A stretch of 61,703 nucleotides of DNA, taken from positions 1 to 61,703 of the forward strand of contig JAHBVI010000027.1 of the NCBI GenBank assembly GCA_019637635.1. The letters are read 5' to 3'. The notes beneath the pieces were generated by a model that saw only the letters and a program-made list of their open reading frames with translations, made no database searches and was not told where the DNA came from. The translations under genes were made by a program, and so were the position numbers. Shown here piece after piece: positions 1 to 7,899 of this stretch. Origin of the DNA: Anaerolineae bacterium (GTDB lineage: Bacteria > Chloroflexota > Anaerolineae > Promineifilales > Promineifilaceae). Positions within the stretch are counted from its first letter, which is position 1. Each line of letters starts with the position of its first letter.

Positions 1-2
1 AC

Positions 3-1211
3 CCGGCCTTCGTCTGGTCGCTCTTGTTGAGCTTACCGGCGAGCAGTCTCTATTTTGCGGCGGCGGGTGTGCGCTGGACGGCCGTTGCTGAAAAACGACT
101 GATTGCCTGGCGTTGGCCTCTGTTCGCTCTCAATGGGCTGATCTTCCTGGCCTACCTGGGTTTAGTCTTTCATTTTGCCGAACCATTCGCCCGCATGTTG
201 CAGCGGGGGCCGCTTCTGCTCCTGGGCATGACCATGCTGGCCAGTGCTTTATTGCTCTGGGCGGCCTGGCGGTCTGATCAGTTCAGCCGGTTGCAAAACA
301 ACCGCGCCGACAAAAACCTGGCCGTTACCTTTATTTTGCTGGCCCAGGCCGAGCTATGCCTGACCATAGGCCTTTCCGGTTCGGCTACCTGGGTGTTGTT
401 TCATCTGCTGTTGCTGGCCGCGTTGCTGGTAACACTGCTGCCGCTGCTGCGCCATGCCATCCAATACCAGCGCGAAAAACGGCAGCGCAGCGACCTGATC
501 CAATTGATTGTGCATGATTTGAAAAGCCCGCTGACCATCGTTATCAGCGGCTTAGATTTGCTGCATCGTGGCGGATTGGGTGAGGTAACACCCATGCAGG
601 CGCGCCTGCTGACAAACCTGGAACATTGCAGTGATGAGGTGCTGGGGTTGGTGAATGATATGCTGGACGTTGAACGGCTGGAAGAGGGGGTTATGCCGCT
701 GCACAAAAGCATGACCGATCTGGCGCCCCTGCTGCGCGAACAAATCGCCGAATTGCAAATTCTGGCAGACAAACATCAACAGCAGCTACACCTTATTGTG
801 CCCGAAACGCTGCCGCCGGTCATGGTTGACCCGGTTTTGATCCGCCGGGTCATCCACAATTTGTTGGCAAATGCCCTCAAGCTGACGCCGGATCAAGGCA
901 AAATTGAGGTGCGCGCGGCCGTTGAGGGGAGTCAGTTACAGGTAAGTGTGGCCGACAGTGGCCCTGGGGTGCCGGTGGCCGACCGCCAGCGCATTTTTGA
1001 AAAATTTGCGCAGCTTGATACGAAAACACGCCGGGGTAAGGGGCTGGGCTTAACCTTTTGCAAGATGGCGGTGGAGGTGCATGGTGGTTTGCTGACGGTG
1101 GAAGACAGCCCCTCGGGGGGCGCCCTCTTCCGGCTGACGCTGCCATTGGAGGGGGCCATTCAACCAACCAACCCGCAGCCCTCTTTTTACCGGCTGATAT
1201 GGGGCAAATAA
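3..1211 (+). CDS. Sensor histidine kinase, 5' end cut off by window
   Basis: Membrane-bound two-component sensor kinase, C-terminal part. The reading frame is open to the left edge, and the first visible codons encode a hydrophobic helix, so the true start lies outside the window. About five more hydrophobic segments fill the first 145 residues. A HisKA dimerisation domain follows, with the phospho-acceptor His in VHDLKSPLT. The HATPase_c domain shows an N box (NLLANALKLTP), a G1 box (DSGPGVP), an F box (IFEKFAQ) and a G2 box (GKGLGLTFCK). All catalytic boxes are intact. No response regulator is adjacent inside the window; its partner may lie to the left. The last 25 bases overlap the end of the convergent glycosidase gene. 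The signal sensed cannot be inferred. Confidence 0.93.
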   Translation, partial: PAFVWSLLLSLPASSLYFAAAGVRWTAVAEKRLIAWRWPLFALNGLIFLAYLGLVFHFAEPFARMLQRGPLLLLGMTMLASALLLWAAWRSDQFSRLQNNRADKNLAVTFILLAQAELCLTIGLSGSATWVLFHLLLLAALLVTLLPLLRHAIQYQREKRQRSDLIQLIVHDLKSPLTIVISGLDLLHRGGLGEVTPMQARLLTNLEHCSDEVLGLVNDMLDVERLEEGVMPLHKSMTDLAPLLREQIAELQILADKHQQQLHLIVPETLPPVMVDPVLIRRVIHNLLANALKLTPDQGKIEVRAAVEGSQLQVSVADSGPGVPVADRQRIFEKFAQLDTKTRRGKGLGLTFCKMAVEVHGGLLTVEDSPSGGALFRLTLPLEGAIQPTNPQPSFYRLIWGK

Positions 1212-3208
1212 GCTTTTTCAGGCAGCAATAATGTGGGCACGGTCACGGCCGTGTCCCCGCCCACATTCCCCGCTCTATCCCGACCGCGTAAGGTGAACGT
1301 ATAGTCGTGGAAAGGTTCGCTCTGGAACACGGCCGTTGTCTGCGTCGTTTGGGTCAACCAGGGCTGCGCCGGGCCGCCATCCACCGCCACCAGTAAGTCA
1401 TAATCCACCAGCCCACTGCCATCGTCCGTGCCACTCCAGGAGAGGTGGATGTGGTATTCGGCAAAGGGCGGTGCATTGAGCGTAAGCACAGGCGGCAAGG
1501 TGTCCTGTTCGATGAGCAGGTACGGCCGTCCGCCAATGGCATATAAATTCGGGTCCCAGGGTGCGTTCTGGTTGGTTGCCGCCGGTAAGGTCAGCGTAAA
1601 GACACCATTTTGGGCAATGATGGCTTGCGTATTGCCGTCTGGGGTGATGAGCAAACCCTGGCCTGATTGGTTGGTGGTGGGCACAACGGCCGTTTCTGCC
1701 TGCCCAAACCGCGCCCACAGGCCCAACAGCCGCGACTGTGTCGCCGGTTGGTAAAAGGCAATCCACTCCTGCGGCCCATTCGTCGGGTCACTGCCGCCTG
1801 GGCGCAGCCGCCAGAATGGTTCCACGCCGGTGAAATAGTCGGTCAACACCCGGAAGGCGTCAAAATTGGGGCGAGGTGATTCCGGGTTGGGGTGCTGCCG
1901 GAAACAGACGGCATCGGGAGGATTGCGGAAGAGGCCGTTAGCGTCACCCGCGCAGGGAAAATCGGTGCCGGGAATCTGCCCATCTTCGTCACACAATTCG
2001 CCGTTGTGCGGCGGGAAGTCGGTGCCCGCCGGCTGATTGCCGCAGGCATCATACAGTTGGAAATGGAAGATGCCGTCCGCCCCGGCAAAAGTGGCAAACA
2101 GCGCCGATTGGATGACGTAGTCGGCCTGTTCGTTCATGGTGGCGCGAAAACCGCTGTGTGGGTCCCACACCGGGCCGGGGTAATCATTCCAGGCAGCCAC
2201 GCCGTTTTCATTCAGCCAGATTGGTTTGTCCAGCCCACGTACCGCCAGGGTGTTGTGGGCGCGCCAGACGTGGTACCACGAGTTCCAGGCGTAAAAGTAG
2301 CTGTGCGTCGCCAGGATGTCGTGAAAATAATCATAGGTGGCGGCCAACGGATCGGCGTCATACAGAGCCATCAGGTCATTGTAAAAGTTGGGGTTAGCCA
2401 CGCTGGACAGGTTGATGTTGGAAAGGCCGCCGAAAATGACCTGGGCAGCGGGGTCGGTGTGTTCGATGGTCAGATAGGCCACTTTGAGCAGCCGGGCATA
2501 ATCGGCCACCGTGCCATCCCAAAAGAAGACGTAATCCTGTTCGTTCCAGACTTCCCAATGGGTGACGCCGGCTCCGGCCGGCCAGCCGTTTTGCTGCGCC
2601 AACACGCCGCCCGGTTTGTAGCGGTTGACGGCTAAGGAGACAAAACGCGCCCAGCGGTTATTGGGATTGATGTTTTTGCCGGGGCCGGGAATGTCAGTGC
2701 CATCGGTAAAAATGGGGTCATAAAGGCCAACGGGGGTGGCGGTGTTGATCGCTTCCAGGGTGAGGGGTGACTGTCGCGTAGGGGGTACTATTATTCGGCG
2801 GCTGCCCTCGCTGTGGCGCAAACGGGTCAGGTAAAAAGGCGGAGTACCCAGCAAAATGGCGTCTGTTTGGAAGCCGTAAGTCACGTCGCCTTGTACGGCC
2901 GTGTCCACCGCACCCCAAACAAAATTACCAGGCTCCCCTACCTCAATGTTGAACCAGTACATCGGCCAGCGGTTCCAGGCCGCGCCGGTCGCCTGTCCGT
3001 TGAGAAACTTTTGGGCGCTGGCCGGCTCTTCGGCCGAGGTGATGAAGTTGACGCCATAAACAGGTTGGACGCTGGTCATGCCCTCTGGGGACACGGTGAC
3101 TACTTTGGCCTGTACGGAATTGTTCTGCCAGGCGACTACCAGGGCAAACAGGCATAAAATTGAAGGGATGAAGAGGAACGGCCGTAGCCTTTTTTCTCGC
3201 TTTGCCAT
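1187..3208 (-). CDS. Secreted GH39-like glycoside hydrolase with C-terminal FnIII-like domain
   Basis: Probable extracellular glycosidase. The start at 3208 (MAKREKR) is chosen because GGAGG lies 5 nt upstream; a longer frame to 3247 has no such site. A basic N-terminus and a hydrophobic stretch ending near VQAKV form a signal peptide. The (beta/alpha)8 region contains HWEVWNEQDYV, where the Asn-Glu pair matches the acid/base of clan GH-A enzymes such as GH39 xylosidases and GH5. PIWLNENG further on may hold the nucleophile Glu. From about residue 570 a beta-rich segment resembles a fibronectin type III module. The protein ends in KAYLPHISR, a tail seen on other exported Chloroflexota proteins and possibly an anchoring or sorting signal (inference). 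Substrate is unknown. Confidence 0.8.
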   Translation of the reverse strand: MAKREKRLRPFLFIPSILCLFALVVAWQNNSVQAKVVTVSPEGMTSVQPVYGVNFITSAEEPASAQKFLNGQATGAAWNRWPMYWFNIEVGEPGNFVWGAVDTAVQGDVTYGFQTDAILLGTPPFYLTRLRHSEGSRRIIVPPTRQSPLTLEAINTATPVGLYDPIFTDGTDIPGPGKNINPNNRWARFVSLAVNRYKPGGVLAQQNGWPAGAGVTHWEVWNEQDYVFFWDGTVADYARLLKVAYLTIEHTDPAAQVIFGGLSNINLSSVANPNFYNDLMALYDADPLAATYDYFHDILATHSYFYAWNSWYHVWRAHNTLAVRGLDKPIWLNENGVAAWNDYPGPVWDPHSGFRATMNEQADYVIQSALFATFAGADGIFHFQLYDACGNQPAGTDFPPHNGELCDEDGQIPGTDFPCAGDANGLFRNPPDAVCFRQHPNPESPRPNFDAFRVLTDYFTGVEPFWRLRPGGSDPTNGPQEWIAFYQPATQSRLLGLWARFGQAETAVVPTTNQSGQGLLITPDGNTQAIIAQNGVFTLTLPAATNQNAPWDPNLYAIGGRPYLLIEQDTLPPVLTLNAPPFAEYHIHLSWSGTDDGSGLVDYDLLVAVDGGPAQPWLTQTTQTTAVFQSEPFHDYTFTLRGRDRAGNVGGDTAVTVPTLLLPEKAYLPHISR

Positions 3209-3298
3209 AACAACCTCCACGCCAGATATGCCCCTACCATACCCCATTCCCCGCCCGGCTCAACACTTTTTTCACCGCCCCTTCACCGGCGCCGAAGC

Positions 3299-3463
3299 CC
3301 GTGAGCCGTGAACCGTGAGCCGTGAGCCGTGAACCGTGAACCGTGAACCGTGAACCGTGAACCGTAATCGGATTACGGATTACGGATTACGGATTACGAA
3401 TTACGAATTACGGATTACGAATTACGAATTACGAATTACGGATTACGGATAACGAATTACGGA
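3299..3463. repeat. Short-period tandem repeat block (GTGAACC and GATTACGG/GAATTACG units)
   Basis: About eight copies of a 7-bp unit GTGAACC or GTGAGCC run into about a dozen copies of GGATTAC or GAATTAC. The block fills the gap between the start of the glycosidase gene and the end of the tetR gene. The same units recur at 11521-11582 and 59303-59408. Confidence 0.9.
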
Positions 3464-4125
3464 TCAGGGGCAGCATAACGCAAGCCGGAAATCAGGGTGC
3501 GCAGACCGGCGCTGATGCGCTCCAGGGTGAAGCCTCGATTGTTTTTCTGGAACTGGAAAAGGTCGGCTTTGAGCGGGGAAAGCAGGGCGTCGGCCAGGTA
3601 TTCTGTATCCAGGTCTGGCGGAATCTCCCCGGCAGCAGCAGCTGTGCGCAGTAAGGCACTAACGGTCATGTATTGCCAGAAATGGGGCATTTGCAGGCGG
3701 GTATTATCCAAAGGCAGCAGCCCTTCGCGCTGCACTTCACACAACAAGGGTGAATGGGTATCGGTGAAATAGATCAAAGCATCCATAAATTGCTCTAGCT
3801 GTTCCAATTTGGGCATTCCGGTCATGTTCATTTGCTGCATCCGCGCCAACATACCGTTTTGAAAATCGGCCATTTGCGTATCCAGCAGCGCCAGGCACAG
3901 TTCCCCCTTATTGGCAAAGCGGCGGTAGAGGGTGCCCTTACCTACCCCTGCGGCCTGGGCAATGTCGGCCATGTTGACATTGCTTACACCGTGCGCCGCA
4001 AAAAGACGTTCGGCCGTTTCCAGAATTTTGCTGCGGTTGGCGGCGGCGTCACGTCGTTCGGCACGGCCGTCGTCTTCATTCATGTGTATTTCACCAAGCA
4101 TAATCGGTTCATCGTCACTGGTCAT
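3457..4125 (-). CDS. TetR/AcrR family transcriptional regulator
   Basis: One-component repressor. The N-terminal helix-turn-helix is typical of TetR: ILETAERLFAAHGVSNVNMADIAQAAGVGKGTLYRRFANKGEL, spread over roughly residues 34-76 and given here only as a landmark by its ends ILETAERLF and YRRFANKGEL. The C-terminal half is helical and ligand-binding with unknown ligand. It lies divergent to the yceI-like gene, and two near-identical palindromes sit in the shared 148-bp gap, so it probably represses that gene and perhaps itself. The start is uncertain: 4125, 4101 and 4083 are all in frame and none has a convincing ribosome site. The 4083 start gives the N-terminal length usual for the family. 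Confidence 0.9.
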   Translation of the reverse strand: MTSDDEPIMLGEIHMNEDDGRAERRDAAANRSKILETAERLFAAHGVSNVNMADIAQAAGVGKGTLYRRFANKGELCLALLDTQMADFQNGMLARMQQMNMTGMPKLEQLEQFMDALIYFTDTHSPLLCEVQREGLLPLDNTRLQMPHFWQYMTVSALLRTAAAAGEIPPDLDTEYLADALLSPLKADLFQFQKNNRGFTLERISAGLRTLISGLRYAAPDP

Positions 4126-4171
4126 ATTGCACCATTACCCTGTCCAAAAGTACAGTTCATCATCTCATCTG

Positions 4172-4227
4172 TTGACAAGCGGACTCAAGTCCGGTAATAT
4201 GATAGCAGATAAGCGGACTAAAGTCCA
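4172..4227 (+). promoter_or_regulatory. Promoter of yceI-like gene with two TetR-type operators
   Basis: TTGACA at 4172-4177 and TAATAT at 4195-4200 are separated by 17 bp. The palindrome CGGACTCAAGTCCG (4180-4193) fills the spacer. A second copy, GGACTAAAGTCC (4215-4226), lies just past the expected transcription start. Centre-to-centre distance is 34 bp, about three helical turns. This is the layout expected for repression by the adjacent TetR protein. Confidence 0.75.
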
Positions 4228-4273
4228 CTTGCATAAAATTTACTCAACAAAAAAGATTGAAGGAGATTATACT

Positions 4274-4819
4274 ATGACCTGGCAAATTGATTCAGCCCAT
4301 TCCCAAATTCATTTCACGGTGCGGCACATGATGATTTCAAAAGTACGCGGCCAGTTTGAGTCGTTCAGCGGTGAGGTTAATTATGACGAAGAGAACCCCA
4401 CCCGCACTACCGTAGACATTCAGATTGACGCCGCCAGCCTGAACACCAAAGAAGCGCAGCGTGACGGCCATCTGAAGTCGCCTGATTTTCTGGATGTGGT
4501 CAACTATCCGGTCGTCCGGTTTCAAAGCACCAAAGTGGAACAAACCAGCGCCGATAGTGGCAAACTGTATGGCAATCTGACCATCCGTGACGTCACCAAA
4601 CCGGTTGTGTTGGATGTGGAATATGCAGGCCAGGCGCAAAGCCCCTGGGGCAACATCAGCGCCGGCTTCTCTGGCAGCACCGCCATTAACCGCAAAGAGT
4701 GGGGACTGAACTGGAACCAGGCTCTCGAAACCGGCGGCGTCCTGGTCGGCGATAAAATCCAGATTGAAATCGAACTGGAATTAGTGAAAGTGGCCGAATT
4801 GGAAGCCGTTCCGGCTTAA
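4274..4819 (+). CDS. YceI-family lipocalin-like protein
   Basis: 181-residue YceI-domain protein, a family that binds polyisoprenoid-type lipids in a lipocalin-like barrel. The start ATG at 4274 follows AGGAG with 8 nt spacing; an upstream extension of the frame runs through the promoter and is not used. Family marks are the opening TWQIDSAHSQIHFTVRHMM, the block RDGHLKSPDFLDV and the end segment VGDKIQIEIELELV. Unlike E. coli YceI there is no signal peptide, so the protein is probably cytoplasmic. It is a single-gene unit, controlled by the promoter/operator region at 4172-4227 and closed by the hairpin at 4828-4862. Similar TetR-YceI pairs often respond to organic stressors; the inducer here is unknown. 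Confidence 0.93.
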   Translation: MTWQIDSAHSQIHFTVRHMMISKVRGQFESFSGEVNYDEENPTRTTVDIQIDAASLNTKEAQRDGHLKSPDFLDVVNYPVVRFQSTKVEQTSADSGKLYGNLTIRDVTKPVVLDVEYAGQAQSPWGNISAGFSGSTAINRKEWGLNWNQALETGGVLVGDKIQIEIELELVKVAELEAVPA

Positions 4820-4827
4820 TGGAATGG

Positions 4828-4862
4828 AAGACCCTAAGGGTTTTTGAAACCCTTAGGGTCTT
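4828..4862. terminator. GACCCTAAGGGTTT hairpin
   Basis: Perfect 16-bp inverted repeat with a 3-nt loop (arms 4828-4843 and 4847-4862). It can act in either direction, but no long T-tract follows. Near-identical hairpins occur at 30283-30317 and 38932-38966. Confidence 0.7.
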
Positions 4863-4870
4863 GACCAGCT

Positions 4871-5722
4871 ATGAATATTCACCCAAACACAAAAATTGGC
4901 GCCGTGTATTTGACGGTTTCGGACTTTGGTCGGTCGCTGCCGTATTACCAGCACAACATTGGCCTGAAACTGCACCGGCAGGAAGGAGACATGGCCTACC
5001 TGGGCGCAGGCGGGCGAGATTTACTGGCGCTGCGGGAACTGCCATCGGCCATCCATCCCCACCGCACAACCGGCCTCTATCACTTTGCCATCCTTGTTCC
5101 CTCCCGGCTGGAACTGGCGCTGACGCTCAAGCATCTGGTTGAAACGGAAACGCGCATCGGCGGGGCGTCTGACCATCTGGTGAGCGAGGCGCTGTATCTG
5201 TCTGACCATGATGGCAATGGCATCGAAATTTACCGGGACCGGCCTCGGCAGGAGTGGCCCCTGGTCAACGGGCAGATTGAGATGGATACCATAGCGTTTG
5301 ATGTGGATAGTGTGTTGGGTGAATTACACGGCCGTGATCATACCTGGGCTGGCCTACACGCGGATACCACCATCGGCCACATTCATTTGCATGTGTCCCA
5401 TTTGTCAGAGGCAGAAGCGTTTTATACCCAGGTGCTTGGTTTTGATCTGGTTACTCGTTATGGCCCCAGCGCCGCCTTTGTCTCGGCCGGCGGCTACCAC
5501 CACCACATTGGCCTGAACACCTGGGCGGGTGTGGGCGCGCCACCGCCGCCGTCGGGTTCGGTGGGGCTGAACTGGTACGAGATTTTACTGCCGGATGAAG
5601 AGGCGTTGATGGCTACGGCCGTGCGCCTGCAAAACGCCCACATCCCCACCGAACAGCGCGAAGATGGCCTCTTTTTCCACGACCCGGCGCAAAACGGCAT
5701 CGTCTTGCGTGTGTCGTCATAA
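4871..5722 (+). CDS. VOC family dioxygenase/glyoxalase, two-domain (CatE-like)
   Basis: 283-residue protein with two vicinal-oxygen-chelate halves, resembling B. subtilis CatE-type catechol 2,3-dioxygenases. Half one (about 8-125) shows GAVYLTVSDFGRSLPYY, a His in GLYHFAI and a Glu in GNGIEIYRDRP. Half two (about 170-283) starts IGHIHLHVSHLSEAEAFY and holds GGYHHHIGLNTW, the signature of this subgroup. The final Glu of the second half is replaced in NGIVLRV, so metal ligands probably come from a mixed set; this is inference. It stands first in a same-strand group with a pirin and an FMN reductase, which suggests handling of catechols or quinones. No strong ribosome site is visible before the ATG. 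Confidence 0.85.
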   Translation: MNIHPNTKIGAVYLTVSDFGRSLPYYQHNIGLKLHRQEGDMAYLGAGGRDLLALRELPSAIHPHRTTGLYHFAILVPSRLELALTLKHLVETETRIGGASDHLVSEALYLSDHDGNGIEIYRDRPRQEWPLVNGQIEMDTIAFDVDSVLGELHGRDHTWAGLHADTTIGHIHLHVSHLSEAEAFYTQVLGFDLVTRYGPSAAFVSAGGYHHHIGLNTWAGVGAPPPPSGSVGLNWYEILLPDEEALMATAVRLQNAHIPTEQREDGLFFHDPAQNGIVLRVSS

Positions 5723-5765
5723 AGAAGTTCAGCTCCTCAAAAATTGAACTTTTGAAAACCGAGTG

Positions 5766-6539
5766 ATGAATATGTTTGACACAGTAATCAGCGGCCTGGA
5801 TACGTCCGGCAACTTACATTTTTATCAAGCGGACACCTTTCCGACCATCCGGCCGATTCATTGGTTGACATCGCATTTTGCGGTAGGTGGGTGGAGTCCC
5901 TTGCAGCGGCTCAGCGGGATGTTGACGGCGCACATGACACAAATTGCGCCGCGCAATGGCTTTACCTGGCATCCCCATCGTGGCCTGGAAATTTTCACTT
6001 ACGTGATTGATGGCGAAGTGTATCACGAAGATACCACTGGCGGGCGCGGCATCATCGGCGCTGGCGAGGTACAGCGCATGTTTTCCGGCTACTACATCCA
6101 ACATCAGGAACTCAACCGCAGCGATGCTTATGCCCGTGTCATTCAAATCTGGTTTGTGGCCGAGCCGCATCACATGGGCATACCGGCCCATTATGAGCAA
6201 ATTGGTTTGGGCGACATGACCGCACGCTCCGTTGGCGACGCCGTCGTGCGGGACATTATCGGGCCGGCCGGAGGCACAAATGCGCACGTGAATGCCCGCC
6301 TCACCAGCGCCCTATTGCCGCCGGGCGGGCAGGCCACACTGGAAAAGCCAGGGCCAGGCGAAGAGTTGTTTTTGTATTTTGTGAATGGTCACGGCCGTTT
6401 CCATTCACCCACTTACGATGAAACGGTTGGTCTGTATGATGTGGTGTTGGCAAAACCAGAGGCGGACACGGCCGTCATCACCGCCGATGATGCCCCTCTG
6501 AATTACCTTTCGTTCTATTTGAAGCCTTTTATGTCCTGA
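5766..6539 (+). CDS. Pirin family protein
   Basis: Bicupin of the pirin (YhhW) family, about 257 residues. The N-terminal cupin carries HPHRGLEIFTYV, with the paired histidines that bind iron, followed by GEVQRMFSGYYIQHQE supplying the remaining His/Glu ligands. Bacterial pirins include quercetin 2,3-dioxygenases and redox-sensing proteins, so activity on aromatic compounds is possible but not proven. Three starts are available in a row: GTG 5763, ATG 5766 and ATG 5772. The gap to the dioxygenase gene upstream is 43 nt and to the FMN reductase downstream 9 nt, consistent with one operon. Length and motifs are normal for the family. Confidence 0.92.
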   Translation: MNMFDTVISGLDTSGNLHFYQADTFPTIRPIHWLTSHFAVGGWSPLQRLSGMLTAHMTQIAPRNGFTWHPHRGLEIFTYVIDGEVYHEDTTGGRGIIGAGEVQRMFSGYYIQHQELNRSDAYARVIQIWFVAEPHHMGIPAHYEQIGLGDMTARSVGDAVVRDIIGPAGGTNAHVNARLTSALLPPGGQATLEKPGPGEELFLYFVNGHGRFHSPTYDETVGLYDVVLAKPEADTAVITADDAPLNYLSFYLKPFMS

Positions 6540-6548
6540 GAAAATCGT

Positions 6549-7118
6549 ATGGCCGATCAGACTGAGACTCTTCACATACTGGGCATTTCTGGCAGTTTGC
6601 GCCGGGATTCCTACAATACAGCACTGCTGCGCGCAGCCGAAGAACTGCTGCCGCCAGGCATGAGCCTGGAAATTGCCGATTTGCGCGGCATCCCCTTTTT
6701 TGACGCCGACCTGGAAACAGAAGGAACGCCGGACACAGTGCGGGCCTTTCGGGCGCGTATCCGCCAGGCAGACGCCCTGCTCTTTGCCACGCCGGAATAT
6801 AATTATTCGATCACCGGCGCTTTGAAGAACGCCATTGACTGGGCCTCCCGCAATGTGCCCGATCGCTCGCCGCTGGATGGCAAAACGGCGGCGCTGATGG
6901 GCGCAGGGGGGCGGTATGGCACACTGCGGGCGCAACTGCACTTGCGCGAGATTTTGCAGCACAACGATATTGCCGTACTGCCCCATCCCCAGTTGATGGT
7001 ACCTTTTGCCCGGCAGCAGTTTGACGCCGACGGCCGTCTCACGGACGACGACATGCAAAAACGCCTGCACCGCCTTCTGCTGGCGCTGCAAGAGTGGACG
7101 ATACGGCTGCAAAAGTAA
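6549..7118 (+). CDS. NADPH-dependent FMN reductase / quinone reductase
   Basis: 189-residue flavodoxin-like reductase. The phosphate-binding loop for FMN is GISGSLRRDSYN near the N-terminus, and the central motif ATPEYNYSITGALKNAIDWASR is characteristic of the ChrR/YieF/azoreductase-like family (landmarks ATPEYNYS and KNAIDW). Such enzymes reduce quinones, azo dyes, chromate or flavins with NAD(P)H. The gene starts 9 nt after the pirin stop codon and ends the three-gene group, followed by an intrinsic terminator at 7156-7181. The association of dioxygenase, pirin and quinone reductase suggests detoxification of aromatic or quinone compounds (inference). Confidence 0.92.
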   Translation: MADQTETLHILGISGSLRRDSYNTALLRAAEELLPPGMSLEIADLRGIPFFDADLETEGTPDTVRAFRARIRQADALLFATPEYNYSITGALKNAIDWASRNVPDRSPLDGKTAALMGAGGRYGTLRAQLHLREILQHNDIAVLPHPQLMVPFARQQFDADGRLTDDDMQKRLHRLLLALQEWTIRLQK

Positions 7119-7155
7119 GGTAACAAGCAGACTATCGGCAGGCAGCCGATAATCT

Positions 7156-7181
7156 GGCAGCCTCCTGGCTACCTTTTTCTT
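7156..7181 (+). terminator. Intrinsic terminator after FMN reductase
   Basis: Seven-base stem with one mismatch (GGCAGCC / GGCTACC), loop TCCT, followed by TTTTTCTT. A second small stem, TATCGGC/GCCGATA, lies just upstream at 7133-7151. Confidence 0.75.
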
Positions 7182-7261
7182 AAACTCCCCTTAATCCCCG
7201 CACAACCTACCCTTAAAGGCGCAAATGTTCGCATCTGGTATGCTGTGATCAGTATTGGTAA

Positions 7262-7310
7262 GCGCATTCTCAAAGAGAAACCTGTATCGGCAAATGCTTT
7301 GAGAATGCGC
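7262..7310. repeat. 14-bp perfect inverted repeat
   Basis: GCGCATTCTCAAAG (7262-7275) and its exact complement (7297-7310) are separated by 21 nt. The function is not evident. It lies in the 781-bp gene-free gap 7119-7899, which holds only repeats and hairpins and no convincing coding region. Confidence 0.7.
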
Positions 7311-7350
7311 ACACAAAACCGTTAAATTTGTTTTCCTCCTCCTACACACG

Positions 7351-7386
7351 GAAACGGCCGTTACCATCCCCGGTAACGGCCGTTTC
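7351..7386 (+). terminator. Hairpin built from two ACGGCCGT palindromes
   Basis: Perfect 15-bp stem (7351-7365 with 7372-7386) around loop ATCCCC. Each arm contains ACGGCCGT. The sequence ACTTTTCTCG follows, so it could terminate transcription, but its position far from any gene end makes the role unsure. Confidence 0.5.
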
Positions 7387-7550
7387 ACTTTTCTCGCCGT
7401 TTCACTTTTCTCGCCGTTTCACTTTTCTCGCCGTTTCACTTTTCTCGCCGTTTCACTTTTCTCGCCGTTTCACTTTTCTCGCCGTTTCACTTTTCTCGCC
7501 GTTTCACTTTTTTCGCCGTTTCGCTTTTTTCGCCGTTTCGCTTTTTCCTA
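7381..7550. repeat. Tandem array, about ten copies of a 17-bp unit
   Basis: The unit CGTTTCACTTTTCTCGC repeats head to tail with starts at 7381, 7398, 7415 and so on to 7534. The last three copies have drifted, with CTTTTTTCGC and TCGC variants. There are no spacers, so it is not a CRISPR array. The open frame across it is low-complexity and is not regarded as a gene. Confidence 0.92.
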
Positions 7551-7718
7551 AGTTCCACCCCGTTCCTGACCCATGTTTGCCACAATGCTTCTGCCAAATG
7601 GCTCTCAGGCTCACTCAGGGCAATTTGAGCAAAATGCCTGAATCAACGCAAACCTGTGAGGTCATGCGAACGCTCCTCAGGTGAGATAACCCAGCAATTC
7701 GAAATTTGGCTTGCGGCG

Positions 7719-7821
7719 GCAGATAAATCTGCACCAACAAGAGGCAAAGTCGGCCTTCGCCGACTATTTCCAGTCGGCGCAGGCCGACTTTGCTTTCTGT
7801 TGCCGCGATTTTAATCGCCGG
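7719..7821. repeat. Dispersed palindromic element, copy 1
   Basis: The element is bounded by two small palindromes, GCAGATAAATCTGC (7719-7732) and GCGATTTTAATCGC (7805-7818). Between them lies a 22-bp hairpin (7744-7765 with 7772-7793, one mismatch) built on AAAGTCGGCC. A second copy with the same boundaries but a different middle lies at 46910-47089. It resembles a REP/MITE-type element. Confidence 0.75.
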
Positions 7822-7885
7822 GCTTCGTCATATTTCGGATTGCTGTGAGATAACCGTATGATCTGGCAGCAAACGAAAACCGCCT

Positions 7886-7899
7886 TATAATCCCCAACG
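7886..7899 (+). promoter_or_regulatory. -10 box placed for a leaderless or very short-leader mRNA
   Basis: A perfect TATAAT (7886-7891) ends 8 nt before the ATG of the ABC exporter gene, so transcription should begin at or next to the start codon. No Shine-Dalgarno is present. The -35 region is weak (CTGGCA). Confidence 0.55.

Noticed and set aside
1892..2635. 247-codon open frame antisense to the glycosidase gene
   Set aside because: It is fully covered by a well-supported gene on the other strand, and long antisense frames are common in this GC-rich DNA.
7381..7550. Possible CRISPR array
   Set aside because: The 17-bp units are directly adjacent with no unique spacers, and no cas gene is in the window.
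7328..7684. Open frame of 118 codons across the tandem array
   Set aside because: It is a translation of the 17-bp repeat (SRRFTFLAVSLFSPFHF pattern), with no ribosome site and no family likeness.
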